From assembly GCF_900156805.1 (NCBI RefSeq), contig NZ_FTOQ01000003.1:62001-126000 (forward strand): 64,000 bases of DNA, read 5' to 3'. Of the stretch, positions 32,249 through 40,664 are shown piece after piece. The position numbers and the translations under genes were made by a program. Below the pieces are notes generated by a model. It saw only the letters and a program-made list of their open reading frames with translations. It did not search any database and was not told the origin of the DNA. The DNA is from Roseivivax lentus (lineage in GTDB: Bacteria > Pseudomonadota > Alphaproteobacteria > Rhodobacterales > Rhodobacteraceae). How positions within the stretch are numbered: the first letter of the stretch is position 1; each line of letters begins with the position of its first letter.

Positions 32249-32610
32249 AACTGGATGAGTTCGTGAAGCAGACGCTCATTGATATCACAAAGGGCGTTGC
32301 AGACGCTCAGGAAGATGCGCTGCTCTACATCGCGCCTGGATACGTCAATGGAGACAGGCAAGATGCTCAACAAACGGTATCTTTCGAGGTGGCGGTTACG
32401 GTGAATTCTGAAGGCGGGGGTGGAATTTCAGTGTTTTCTCTAGGCGAGCTGAAGGGAAAGCACGCCCAGGAAACTGCAAACCGTATCTCTTTCGAAGTGC
32501 CAGTCTATTTTACCGCTCCGACGATAAAAAATCGTCGACACCCTAAAAATGAAGGGCCGCTTGATCCAATCGACGACTTGCTCCCCATAGCCGAAAAGGA
32601 ATCGAAATAG
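32245..32610 (+). CDS. Small protein of unknown function embedded in the pyrimidine operon
   Basis: 121 residues from a GTG that overlaps the amidase stop; its own stop overlaps the hydA GTG by one base. MKLDEFVKQTLIDITKGVAD, then TVSFEVAVTVNSEGGGG and ANRISFEVPVYFTA with alternating beta pattern. This resembles a family of short proteins near trypsin-like or defence genes (trypco2-like), from memory and uncertain. The base composition differs sharply: 30/60 GC at 32341-32400 and 27/60 at 32521-32580, against 43/60 at 33961-34020 in hydA. No signal peptide. It looks like a recent insertion that kept the operon's translational coupling. Confidence 0.6.
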   Translation: MKLDEFVKQTLIDITKGVADAQEDALLYIAPGYVNGDRQDAQQTVSFEVAVTVNSEGGGGISVFSLGELKGKHAQETANRISFEVPVYFTAPTIKNRRHPKNEGPLDPIDDLLPIAEKESK

Positions 32611-34070
32611 TGTCCAAGGTTATCAAGAACGGCACAATCGTCACCGCCGACCGCACCTGGAAAGCGGACGTCCTGATCGAGGGCGAAACCATTTCCCGTA
32701 TCGGCGAGGACCTCAAGGGCGACGAATATATCGACGCCGAAGGGGCCTATGTGATCCCTGGCGGCATCGACCCGCACACGCATCTGGAGATGCCCTTCAT
32801 GGGCACCACTGCCGCCGAGACCTTCGAGACCGGAACCTGGGCCGCAGCCTGCGGCGGCACCACGATGCTTGTCGATTTCTGCCTGCCCGGCGCGGATGGC
32901 TCGATCAAGAATGCGATCCAGGAATGGCACCGCAAATCCGCGCCGCAGATCTGTTCCGATATCGGCTATCACATGGCGATCACCGGCTGGAACGAGACGA
33001 TCTTCAACGAGATGAAGGACGCCGTCGATATGGGCGTCAATTCCTTCAAGCATTTCATGGCCTACAAGGGCGCGCTGATGATCGAGGATGACGAGATGTT
33101 CGCCTCGTTCAAGCGCTGCAAGGAACTGGGCGCGCTGCCCATGGTGCATGCGGAGAACGGCGATATCGTCGCCGATCTGCAGCAGGAAATGCTCGAGAAG
33201 GGCATCACCGGGCCCGAGGGGCACGCCTATTCGCGCCCGCCGGAGGTCGAGGGCGAGGCCGCCAACCGCGCCATCATGATCGCCGATGCGGCGGGCGTGC
33301 CGCTTTATATCGTGCATGTCTCCTGCGAGCAGGCGCACGAAGCGATCCGCCGCGCGCGCCAGAAGGGCATGCGCGTCTACGGCGAGCCGCTGGCGCAGTT
33401 CCTGACGCTCGATGAGAGCGAGTATTTCAACAAGGATTGGGACCACGCCGCGCGCCGCGTGATGTCGCCGCCCTTCCGCTCGAAAGAGCATCAGGACGGG
33501 CTCTGGGCGGGGCTTCAGGCGGGCAGCCTGCAGGTGGTGGCGACCGACCACGCCGCCTTCTCGTCCGAGCAGAAGCGCATGGGCGTGGGGGATTTCACCA
33601 AGATCCCCAACGGCTCCAATGGGGTCGAGGAACGCATGGGTGTCCTTTGGACCGCGGGGGTCGAGACGGGCCGGCTGACCATGAACGAGTTCGTCGCCGT
33701 GACCTCCTCCAACGTGGCGAAGATCCTCAACATCTACCCCAAGAAGGGCGCGCTCGTGGAGGGGGCGGACGCGGACATCGTCGTCTGGGATCCGTCCATC
33801 ACCAAGACGATCAGCGCCTCGAACCACCATTCGATCCTCGATTACAACGTGTTCGAGGGCTTCGAGGTCAAAGCCCAGCCGCGCTACACGCTCTCGCGCG
33901 GCGAGGTGATCTGGGCCTGGGGCCAGAACAGCCAGCCGCAGCCCGGACGGGGCCGCTTCGTGCCGCGCCCGGCCTTCCCCTCGGCCCATACGGCGCTGTC
34001 GAAATGGAAGGCGCTCACCGCGCCCAAGATGATCCAGCGCGATCCGATGAACATTCCGGCCGGGATTTGA
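32610..34070 (+). CDS. hydA: Dihydropyrimidinase (D-hydantoinase family)
   Basis: 486 residues. Cyclic amidohydrolase TIM barrel: metal motif GGIDPHTHLEMPF near residues 50-62, carbamylated lysine region SFKHFMAYKG, then VHVSCEQAHEAI and VATDHAAFSSEQ. It opens dihydrouracil or dihydrothymine to N-carbamoyl-beta-alanine, the second step of the reductive pathway. Starts with GTG overlapping the previous stop. Usual length. Confidence 0.95.
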   Translation: MSKVIKNGTIVTADRTWKADVLIEGETISRIGEDLKGDEYIDAEGAYVIPGGIDPHTHLEMPFMGTTAAETFETGTWAAACGGTTMLVDFCLPGADGSIKNAIQEWHRKSAPQICSDIGYHMAITGWNETIFNEMKDAVDMGVNSFKHFMAYKGALMIEDDEMFASFKRCKELGALPMVHAENGDIVADLQQEMLEKGITGPEGHAYSRPPEVEGEAANRAIMIADAAGVPLYIVHVSCEQAHEAIRRARQKGMRVYGEPLAQFLTLDESEYFNKDWDHAARRVMSPPFRSKEHQDGLWAGLQAGSLQVVATDHAAFSSEQKRMGVGDFTKIPNGSNGVEERMGVLWTAGVETGRLTMNEFVAVTSSNVAKILNIYPKKGALVEGADADIVVWDPSITKTISASNHHSILDYNVFEGFEVKAQPRYTLSRGEVIWAWGQNSQPQPGRGRFVPRPAFPSAHTALSKWKALTAPKMIQRDPMNIPAGI

Positions 34071-34079
34071 GGCGGCGCT

Positions 34080-34721
34080 TTGCGGGTGGATATAAGCGAG
34101 AGCGCAATCGCAGCGCGCTATGCAGAATGCGGAAACAGCTTGGGCTGGCGGTTGCTGGCTGGCCCCAAAAAAGCAATGTCAGGTGAAAAGATCGCCTTCA
34201 TTGGCCTGAATCCGGGTGGCAGCCGTGATGAACCGGGCCACGCCAGGTATTCTGTGGAGAACGGGAGTGCTTACGAGATCGAGAGTTGGGCGGGGTATTG
34301 TCCAGGCCAAGCGCCGCTTCAAAAACAGGTCTTGGCACTCTTTCGGAAATTGGACGCGTCCCCGAGAGACGTTTTGTCTGGCAACCTCGTCCCCTTTCGC
34401 TCGAAATCTTGGGCAAGCCTCAAGAACAAGCGCGCGGCCTTGGCCTATGGAGAAGCACTGTGGACAAGCATCCTTGCTCAGGCCAAGCCACGCCTGGTGA
34501 TCACAATGGGGGCCGTGGTGAATCGTAGAATCTGCCGGGTTCTTGGGGGCAAACCTGATATGCGCGCTTCCCTCGGATGGGGCACCGTCAAAGGTTTCAG
34601 AAACATTTTCGATGGCGGAATCCATATTGGACTTCCGCACCTTTCGCGCTTTGCGATCATCGACAGACCGGCATCGGAACAAGGCTTGTCCGATCTCTTC
34701 GGGAAAGACTGGATGCAGTGA
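34080..34721 (+). CDS. Uracil-DNA-glycosylase-like protein inside the pyrimidine operon
   Basis: 213 residues from TTG 34080, or from GTG 34086. KIAFIGLNPGGSRDEPGHAR matches motif A (GLNPG) of the uracil-DNA-glycosylase superfamily, and GLPHLSRFAI resembles the late HPS-type motif. A central SGNLVPFRSKSW segment and PRLVITMGAVVNR fit the fold. GC counted at 34321-34380 is 30/60, against 43/60 in the end of hydA. The stop overlaps the GTG of the next gene. Probably nucleic-acid repair or modified-base handling; the active-site Asp is not clear, so activity is uncertain. Confidence 0.65.
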   Translation: MRVDISESAIAARYAECGNSLGWRLLAGPKKAMSGEKIAFIGLNPGGSRDEPGHARYSVENGSAYEIESWAGYCPGQAPLQKQVLALFRKLDASPRDVLSGNLVPFRSKSWASLKNKRAALAYGEALWTSILAQAKPRLVITMGAVVNRRICRVLGGKPDMRASLGWGTVKGFRNIFDGGIHIGLPHLSRFAIIDRPASEQGLSDLFGKDWMQ

Positions 34722-35491
34722 CAATAATCTCCGCGAAAGACCTCAATCTCACTTTCCAGACCAATGACGGTCCGGTTCATGCGCTGAAGGACGTGAACCT
34801 CGATGTCTCGAAGGGCGAATTCGTGTCCTTCATCGGGCCTTCGGGCTGCGGCAAGACCACCTTTCTGCGCTGCGTGGCGGGGCTGGAGACGCCGACGGGC
34901 GGCACGCTTACCGTCGATGGCATGACGCCCGACGAGGCCCGCCGCGCGCGGGCCTATGGCTACGTGTTCCAGGCGGCGGGGCTTTATCCCTGGCGCACCA
35001 TCGGCGGGAATATCCGGCTGCCGCTTGAGATCATGGGCTATTCGGCGGCCGAAAAGGACCGGCGGGTGAAGGAGACGCTGGAGCTCGTGGACCTGGCCGG
35101 GTTCGAGCAGAAATATCCCTGGCAGCTCTCGGGCGGCATGCAGCAGCGCGCCTCGATCGCCCGCGCGCTCAGCTTCGACGCGGATATCCTCTTGATGGAC
35201 GAGCCCTTCGGCGCGCTCGACGAGATCGTGCGCGACCGGCTCAACGAGGAGCTTCTGCGCCTCTGGGCGCGGACGGAAAAGACCATGCTCTTCGTCACCC
35301 ATTCGATCCCCGAGGCGGTTTATCTCTCGACCAAGATCGTGGTGATGTCGCCGCGTCCGGGCCGGATCTCGGACGTGATCGACAGTCCGCTGCCGAAAGA
35401 ACGCCCGCTCGATATCCGCGACAGCCGCGAGTTCATCGAGATCGCCCACCGCGTCCGCGAAGGGCTGCGCGCGGGCATGGAGGCGGCATGA
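34718..35491 (+). CDS. ABC transporter ATP-binding protein (pyrimidine uptake candidate)
   Basis: 257 residues from the GTG that overlaps the preceding stop. Walker A IGPSGCGKTTFLR, Q-loop FQAAGLYPW, signature LSGGMQQRASIARAL, Walker B DILLMDEPFGALDEI, H-loop FVTHSIPEA. Nitrate/sulfonate/taurine-type subfamily, which pairs with NMT1-like binding proteins. Forms an importer with the two permeases and the binding protein downstream; given the operon, a uracil/thymine-type substrate is inferred. Confidence 0.92.
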   Translation: MTIISAKDLNLTFQTNDGPVHALKDVNLDVSKGEFVSFIGPSGCGKTTFLRCVAGLETPTGGTLTVDGMTPDEARRARAYGYVFQAAGLYPWRTIGGNIRLPLEIMGYSAAEKDRRVKETLELVDLAGFEQKYPWQLSGGMQQRASIARALSFDADILLMDEPFGALDEIVRDRLNEELLRLWARTEKTMLFVTHSIPEAVYLSTKIVVMSPRPGRISDVIDSPLPKERPLDIRDSREFIEIAHRVREGLRAGMEAA

Positions 35492-35940
35492 CGCCCGTGA
35501 CCGTCGAAACCGCTGAGCCGGACGATGCGGCAGGCTGTGCGGCCATCGTCAACGATTGGATCGACAGGACCGACTGGATGCCCCGGATCCATACGAGAGC
35601 CGCGGTGGTGGACTATTACCGCAGGCATGTCCTGCCGAAACGGCTGGCGAAAGTGGCGCGCCGTGGCACCTTTGGGACGGTTTCGGGATTTCTCGCGCTC
35701 GAGGAAGAGGCAGGGCTCATCACGGATCTCTATTGCGCGCAGCCGGGCCGAGGCATCGGACGGCGTCTGCTGGAAGCCGCCCGAACGCAGGCAGACGCGC
35801 TGCGCCTCTGGACCTTCGTTGCGAATGAGGGCGCGCGGCGCTTCTATGCCCGCGAGGGGTTCAAGGAAGTCCGCCGGACCGATGGAGACAATGACGAGCG
35901 CCTGCCGGACGTTCTGCTGACCTGGGAGCGCGCGGCATGA
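35488..35940 (+). CDS. GNAT-family N-acetyltransferase
   Basis: 150 residues. Starts at an ATG overlapping the ATPase stop and its stop overlaps the permease start. GNAT signature: LITDLYCAQPGRGIGRRLLE (motif A, acetyl-CoA binding) and FVANEGARRFYAREGFKEVR (motif B). Substrate unknown. It interrupts the order ATPase-permease of the transporter, which is unusual, and its composition is like its neighbours, unlike the two low-GC genes upstream. It may acetylate an amine product or modify a related metabolite (inference). Confidence 0.88.
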   Translation: MTPVTVETAEPDDAAGCAAIVNDWIDRTDWMPRIHTRAAVVDYYRRHVLPKRLAKVARRGTFGTVSGFLALEEEAGLITDLYCAQPGRGIGRRLLEAARTQADALRLWTFVANEGARRFYAREGFKEVRRTDGDNDERLPDVLLTWERAA

Positions 35941-36938
35941 GCGACACCGCGCCCATCGCGGGGCAGGGGGCGGGGGTCGGCCGGTCGGGCCGCGTGGCGC
36001 TCTTCTCGCGCGCGCTGGCGGGCGGGCTTGCCCCGGTGCTGACCGTCGTGGCGGCGCTCATTGCCTTTTGGTATCTTGCCTGCATTCCCATGAACGCCGC
36101 GCAATCGGTCCTCGACGCGTCGCGTGCGGGCGCCGTGGTCAGCCCGGAAAGCCCCGCCGAGCGCCGACAGATGGGTGGGCTCGCGCTGGCCCTGGGCAAT
36201 CCCGGCATCGCGTTCGAGGGGGCCTACAGCCAGGAGCGCGCGCGGCTGCCCGCGCCGCACCAGGTCGCGGCAGAGCTTTGGAATTCCACCGCGCGAATCG
36301 CGCCCACATCCCCGCGCAGCCTGATCTACCATGCCTGGGTGACGCTGTCGGCCACGGGCCTCGGGTTTCTGATCGGCACGGGCCTCGGCATCCTGCTGGC
36401 CGTGGGGATCGTGCATTCCCGCGTCATGGACATGTCGGTGATGCCCTGGGCCATCGTCAGCCAGACCATCCCGATCATCGCCATCGCGCCGATGATCATC
36501 GTCGTGCTCTATTCCATCGGCATCCAGGGGCTGGTGCCCAAGGCGGTGATCTCGGCATATCTCTCGTTCTTCCCGGTGATCGTCGGCATGGTGAAGGGGT
36601 TGCGTTCGCCCGATGCGATGCAACTCGATCTCCTGGCGACCTACGGGGCCAGCAAGCCCGAGACGTTCTGGAAGCTGCGCTTGCCCGCCTCGACGCCCTA
36701 TCTCTTCGCCTCGCTCAAGATCGGCTTCGCCGCGGCGCTCATCGGCGCGATCGTGGGCGAGTTGCCCACCGGGGCGACCGCTGGGCTGGGCGCGCGGCTG
36801 CTGGCGGGCAGCTATTACGGGCAAACCGTGCAGATCTGGTCGGCGCTCTTTGCGGCTGCGATCCTCGCGGCGCTTTGCGTGGGCCTCATCGGCATGATCG
36901 AACGCGCGCTGCTCGGCCGGATGGGCATGCGGCGATGA
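35937..36938 (+). CDS. ABC transporter permease 1
   Basis: 333 residues, inner membrane. Longer than usual, with a 70-residue N-terminal extension containing a first TM segment (VLTVVAALIAFWYLACIPM) and a periplasmic-looking region before the core. Core BPD_transp_1 segments include SATGLGFLIGTGLGILLAVG and the cytoplasmic EAA-like loop ATYGASKPETFWKLRLPAST. Overlaps the GNAT gene. Works with the second permease as a heterodimer. Confidence 0.9.
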   Translation: MSDTAPIAGQGAGVGRSGRVALFSRALAGGLAPVLTVVAALIAFWYLACIPMNAAQSVLDASRAGAVVSPESPAERRQMGGLALALGNPGIAFEGAYSQERARLPAPHQVAAELWNSTARIAPTSPRSLIYHAWVTLSATGLGFLIGTGLGILLAVGIVHSRVMDMSVMPWAIVSQTIPIIAIAPMIIVVLYSIGIQGLVPKAVISAYLSFFPVIVGMVKGLRSPDAMQLDLLATYGASKPETFWKLRLPASTPYLFASLKIGFAAALIGAIVGELPTGATAGLGARLLAGSYYGQTVQIWSALFAAAILAALCVGLIGMIERALLGRMGMRR

Positions 36939-36981
36939 GGGCGTTTGCGTATTTGCAAAGAGGCAAGACAGGGGGCGCGGC

Positions 36982-37827
36982 ATGGGCCTGATCGCGATGG
37001 CGCTGGCCCTTTGGGCGGCGGGATGGATGCTGAACGTGCGGCTGGCCACGGGCCCCGTCGCGCAGACCCGCGCGGCGCAGCTTGCCGTGCCGATCATCTT
37101 CGGCCTGACGCTTCTGGGCATATGGGAGCTGGTGGTGCGGGGCCTCGACGTGCCGGGCGTGATCCTGCCCGCGCCCACCGCGATCGCCGCGACCTTCGCG
37201 GCGCAAATCGACCTGCTCTGGCAGGATTTCGTGCAGACCTTCGTCAAGGGCGCGCTGTCGGGCTTCGCCATGGGCTGTGCGGCGGCCTTCGCGGTGGCGA
37301 TCCTCGCGGACCGGACGGAGTTCCTGCGCCGGGGCATCCTGCCCGTGGGCAATTTCATGGCCGCGCTGCCCATCGTCGGCACCGCGCCCATCCTCGTGAT
37401 GTGGTTCGGCTTCGACTGGCAGTCGAAGGCGGCGGTGGTCGTGGTGATGGTCTTCTTCCCGATGCTGGTGAACACGGTGGCGGGGCTGCAGGATACTGCA
37501 GCCATGCAGCGCGACCTCATGCGCACCTACGGGGCCAGCTACCTGCAGACATTGATCAAGCTGCGCCTGCCCGCCGCGATGCCCTTCATCTTCAACGGCT
37601 TGAAGATTTCCACCACGCTGGCGCTGATCGGCGCCATCGTTGCGGAATTCTTCGGCTCCCCGATCATGGGGGTCGGATTTCGCATCTCGACCTCGGTGGG
37701 GCAGCTTGCGCTCGACATGGTCTGGGCGGAGATTGTCGTGGCGGCGCTGGCCGGCACGCTGTTCTACGGCGCGGTCGCCGCCCTCGAAAAACGGGTCACG
37801 TTCTGGCACCCGTCGCATCGACGCTGA
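36982..37827 (+). CDS. ABC transporter permease 2
   Basis: 281 residues, about six TM helices. The EAA-like loop RTYGASYLQTLIKLRLPAAM is close to the one in permease 1, and IPVxGTAP-type segment ALPIVGTAPILVMWFGFDWQ is typical of the nitrate/taurine subfamily. It lies 43 bases after permease 1 and 40 bases before the binding-protein gene. Confidence 0.91.
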   Translation: MGLIAMALALWAAGWMLNVRLATGPVAQTRAAQLAVPIIFGLTLLGIWELVVRGLDVPGVILPAPTAIAATFAAQIDLLWQDFVQTFVKGALSGFAMGCAAAFAVAILADRTEFLRRGILPVGNFMAALPIVGTAPILVMWFGFDWQSKAAVVVVMVFFPMLVNTVAGLQDTAAMQRDLMRTYGASYLQTLIKLRLPAAMPFIFNGLKISTTLALIGAIVAEFFGSPIMGVGFRISTSVGQLALDMVWAEIVVAALAGTLFYGAVAALEKRVTFWHPSHRR

Positions 37828-37867
37828 GACGTCGGGCGAGAAGCCGGGACCCACATGGAGGTACTAC

Positions 37868-38869
37868 ATGAAGAAGACACTTATCGGTGCGGCTGCGGCC
37901 CTGGGGATGATGGCGCCTGCCGTCCAGGCCCAGGATCTGGACGAAGTCACCTTGCAGCTGAAATGGGTCACCCAGGCCCAGTTCGCGGGCTATTACGTGG
38001 CCGAGGCCAAGGGGTATTACGAGGAAGAAGGTCTCGACGTCGAGATCAAGCCGGGCGGGCCGGACATCGCGCCCGAGCAGGTGATCGCGGGCGGCGGGGC
38101 CGACGTGATGGTGACCTGGATGGCCGCGGGCCTTGCCGCGCGGGAACGCGGCGTGCCGCTCGTGAACATCGCACAGCCCTTCGCCACGGGCGGGCTGCAG
38201 CTGACCTGCCTCAAGTCCACCGGCGTCGAGAGCCCGGACGATTTCCCGGGCCGCACGCTGGGCGTCTGGTTCTTCGGCAACGAATATCCGTTCTACGCCT
38301 GGATGGCGCAGCTCGGCATCGAGACAGACGGCGCGGACGAGAACGGCGTCACGGTGCTGAAGCAGGCCTTCAACGTCGATCCGCTCCTGCAGGGGCAGGC
38401 CGATTGCATCTCGACCATGACCTATAACGAATACGGCCAGGTGTTGGATGCCGGCTATGCGCCGGAAGAGCTGGCCAATTTCAACTATCTCGAACAGGGC
38501 GTCGGCATGCTCGAGGACGGGCTCTACGTGCTCGAGGAAGACCTCGCCGATCCTGCCTTCGAGGACAAGATGGTGCGCTTCGTGCGGGCCTCGATGAAGG
38601 GCTGGAAATACGCCGAGGAGAACCCCGAGGAGGCCGCGCAGATCGTCGTCGACAACGACATGACCGGGGCGCAGACGCTCGATCACCAGACCTACATGAT
38701 GGGCGAGGTGGCCAAGCTGACCGCGGGCTCCAACGGCGCTCTCGATCCGGCGGATTACGAACAGACCGTTGCGACGCTGCTGTCTGACATCTCCGAGGAC
38801 AACCCGGCGATCACCCAGGAGCCCGAGGGCGCCTGGACGCACCAGATCACGGATCAGGCACTGAACTGA
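37868..38869 (+). CDS. NMT1/THI5-like periplasmic substrate-binding protein
   Basis: 333 residues. Signal peptide MKKTLIGAAAALGMMAPAVQ with cleavage after AQA, then VTLQLKWVTQAQFAGYYVAE, the start of the NMT1 domain. The NMT1 family binds pyrimidine-like precursors or aromatic sulfonates. With the ATPase and two permeases it is the periplasmic receptor; in this operon it is the likely pyrimidine or hydantoin receptor. GGAGGT lies 8 bases upstream of the ATG. A strong terminator follows. Confidence 0.92.
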   Translation: MKKTLIGAAAALGMMAPAVQAQDLDEVTLQLKWVTQAQFAGYYVAEAKGYYEEEGLDVEIKPGGPDIAPEQVIAGGGADVMVTWMAAGLAARERGVPLVNIAQPFATGGLQLTCLKSTGVESPDDFPGRTLGVWFFGNEYPFYAWMAQLGIETDGADENGVTVLKQAFNVDPLLQGQADCISTMTYNEYGQVLDAGYAPEELANFNYLEQGVGMLEDGLYVLEEDLADPAFEDKMVRFVRASMKGWKYAEENPEEAAQIVVDNDMTGAQTLDHQTYMMGEVAKLTAGSNGALDPADYEQTVATLLSDISEDNPAITQEPEGAWTHQITDQALN

Positions 38870-38898
38870 TCCCGTCCATCCGGGCAAAGACTGCATGG

Positions 38899-38926
38899 CC
38901 GCCGCGCGGGACGTCCCGCGCGGCGG
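38899..38926 (+). terminator. Rho-independent terminator of the pyrimidine operon
   Basis: A 28-base perfect palindrome, CCGCCGCGCGGGAC and its mirror GTCCCGCGCGGCGG, followed by TCTTTC, begins 29 bases after the stop of the binding-protein gene. It marks the end of the operon. It is symmetric, so it could also act on the opposite strand. Confidence 0.9.
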
Positions 38927-39050
38927 TCTTTCGTGTCTGCCCCCCCGCATCCATCGGCATGTTACAGCCCCCTCGCGCGGCTTTGTTGCCCGGGGCCTTG
39001 CCATTGCGGCGCTGCTCGCCTCTCGTCGGGCTGAGCAATCCGGAGGCCCC

Positions 39051-40664
39051 ATGTCCGACACCCGCACCGCCGATATCCTCGCGCGTCGCCTGCACGATGC
39101 CGGGTGCCGCCACGCCTTCGGCATGCCCGGCGGCGAGGTTCTGACGCTGCTCGATGCGCTGCATCAGGCGGGCATTGCCTTCCATCTCGTGAAGCATGAA
39201 AACGCCGGCGGGTTCATGGCCGAGGGTGTGCATCACGTCGACGGCGCGCCCGCGCTTCTGGTGGCCACGGTCGGACCCGGCGCGCTCAACGCGGTGAACG
39301 TGGTGGAGAACGCGCGGCAGGACCGCGTGCCGATGATCGTCGTCACCGGCGCCATCGATGCCGATACGGCGGCGCGTTACACGCACCAGGTGCTGGACCA
39401 GCGCGCGGTCTTCGGCACGGTGTGCAAGGCGAGTTTCACGATGGTCCCCGGCGCCGCCGAGGTGATCGTCGACAAGGCGCTGGCGATCGCCACGGACGGG
39501 CGCCCGGGTCCGGTGCATATCGACCTGCCCATCGCCGTGGCCGATGCGCCCGCGAAAGCCGCACCCGCCCTGCGCCGCCGCGCCGCCATGCCGCTGGCCC
39601 CCGCGCCGGGTGCGGATCTGGACGCGGCACGCCGGGCTTTGGCCGAGGCCAAGCGCCCGCTGATCGTCGCCGGGGTCGATGCGGTCAATGAGGGCGCCGC
39701 CGATGCGATCCGGGCTGCGGCCGAGACGCTCAACGCGCCGGTCATCACCGCCTACAAGGGCAAGGGGCTCATCGACGAGGATCATCCGCTGGCCCTTGGC
39801 GGGGCGGGGTTGTCGCCCAAGGCCGATACGCATCTTCTGCCGCTTGTGCGCGAGGCGGATGTGGTGCTGCTGGCGGGGTACGATCCCATCGAGATGCGGC
39901 CCGGCTGGCAGGATGCCTTCGATCCCGACGGCCAGATCGTGATCGACATCGCCGCCGCACCCAACACCCATTACATGCATCAGGGCAGCGTGAACGTGCT
40001 GGGCCATGTGGGCCCGAGCCTCGCCGCCCTGACCGGGGGCGCGCCGACCGCGACCGGCTGGGGAAGCCGTATCGCCGAGGTGCAGGCGGCACTGGCGGAG
40101 GCCTTCGCGCCCGAACCCGACTGGGGCCCCGGCGTCGTGATCGACACCTGCCGCCGCGTTCTGCCGCGCGACACCCGCGCCACCGCCGACAGCGGCGCGC
40201 ATCGCATCCTTCTGTCGCAGATGTGGCGCTGTCACGCCCCGCGCGGGCTGGTGCAATCCTCGGGCCTTTGCACGATGGGTTGCGCCGTGCCGCTGGCCAT
40301 CGGGCTGAAACTCGCCGCCCCCGAAGCGCCGGTCGTCAGCTTCTCGGGCGATGCGGGCTTCCTCATGGTCGCGGGCGAACTGGCCACCGCGGCGGAAATG
40401 GGCGTGGCCCCGATCTTCGTCGTCTTCGTCGACCGGTCGCTTGCGCTCATCGAACTCAAGCAGCGCCAGCGGCAGCTTGCCAATACTGGCGTCGATTTCG
40501 GCGGCACGGATTTCGCGGGCCTTGCGCGCGCGATGGGCGGGCAGGGTGCGCACGTGTCGGACCGCGCCGGGCTGGAGGCTGTGCTGACCGACGCGCTTGC
40601 GGCGCGGACCTTCACCGTGATAGCCGCCGAGATCGACCGGAGGGCCTATGACGGACGCCTCTGA
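39051..40664 (+). CDS. ThDP-dependent enzyme, acetolactate synthase-like
   Basis: 537 residues. Three-domain ThDP architecture: N-terminal GMPGGEVLTLLDAL and the catalytic glutamate in KHENAGGFMAEGV, and a C-terminal ThDP domain. The metal motif is unusual: SGDAGFLMVAGELAT, ending in FVVFVDRSLALI, so the usual GDG...NN is GDA...VD. The reaction is unknown; members may decarboxylate a 2-oxo acid. It overlaps the following CoA-transferase gene by 17 bases, which indicates one pathway. CGGAGG precedes the ATG. Confidence 0.82.
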   Translation: MSDTRTADILARRLHDAGCRHAFGMPGGEVLTLLDALHQAGIAFHLVKHENAGGFMAEGVHHVDGAPALLVATVGPGALNAVNVVENARQDRVPMIVVTGAIDADTAARYTHQVLDQRAVFGTVCKASFTMVPGAAEVIVDKALAIATDGRPGPVHIDLPIAVADAPAKAAPALRRRAAMPLAPAPGADLDAARRALAEAKRPLIVAGVDAVNEGAADAIRAAAETLNAPVITAYKGKGLIDEDHPLALGGAGLSPKADTHLLPLVREADVVLLAGYDPIEMRPGWQDAFDPDGQIVIDIAAAPNTHYMHQGSVNVLGHVGPSLAALTGGAPTATGWGSRIAEVQAALAEAFAPEPDWGPGVVIDTCRRVLPRDTRATADSGAHRILLSQMWRCHAPRGLVQSSGLCTMGCAVPLAIGLKLAAPEAPVVSFSGDAGFLMVAGELATAAEMGVAPIFVVFVDRSLALIELKQRQRQLANTGVDFGGTDFAGLARAMGGQGAHVSDRAGLEAVLTDALAARTFTVIAAEIDRRAYDGRL

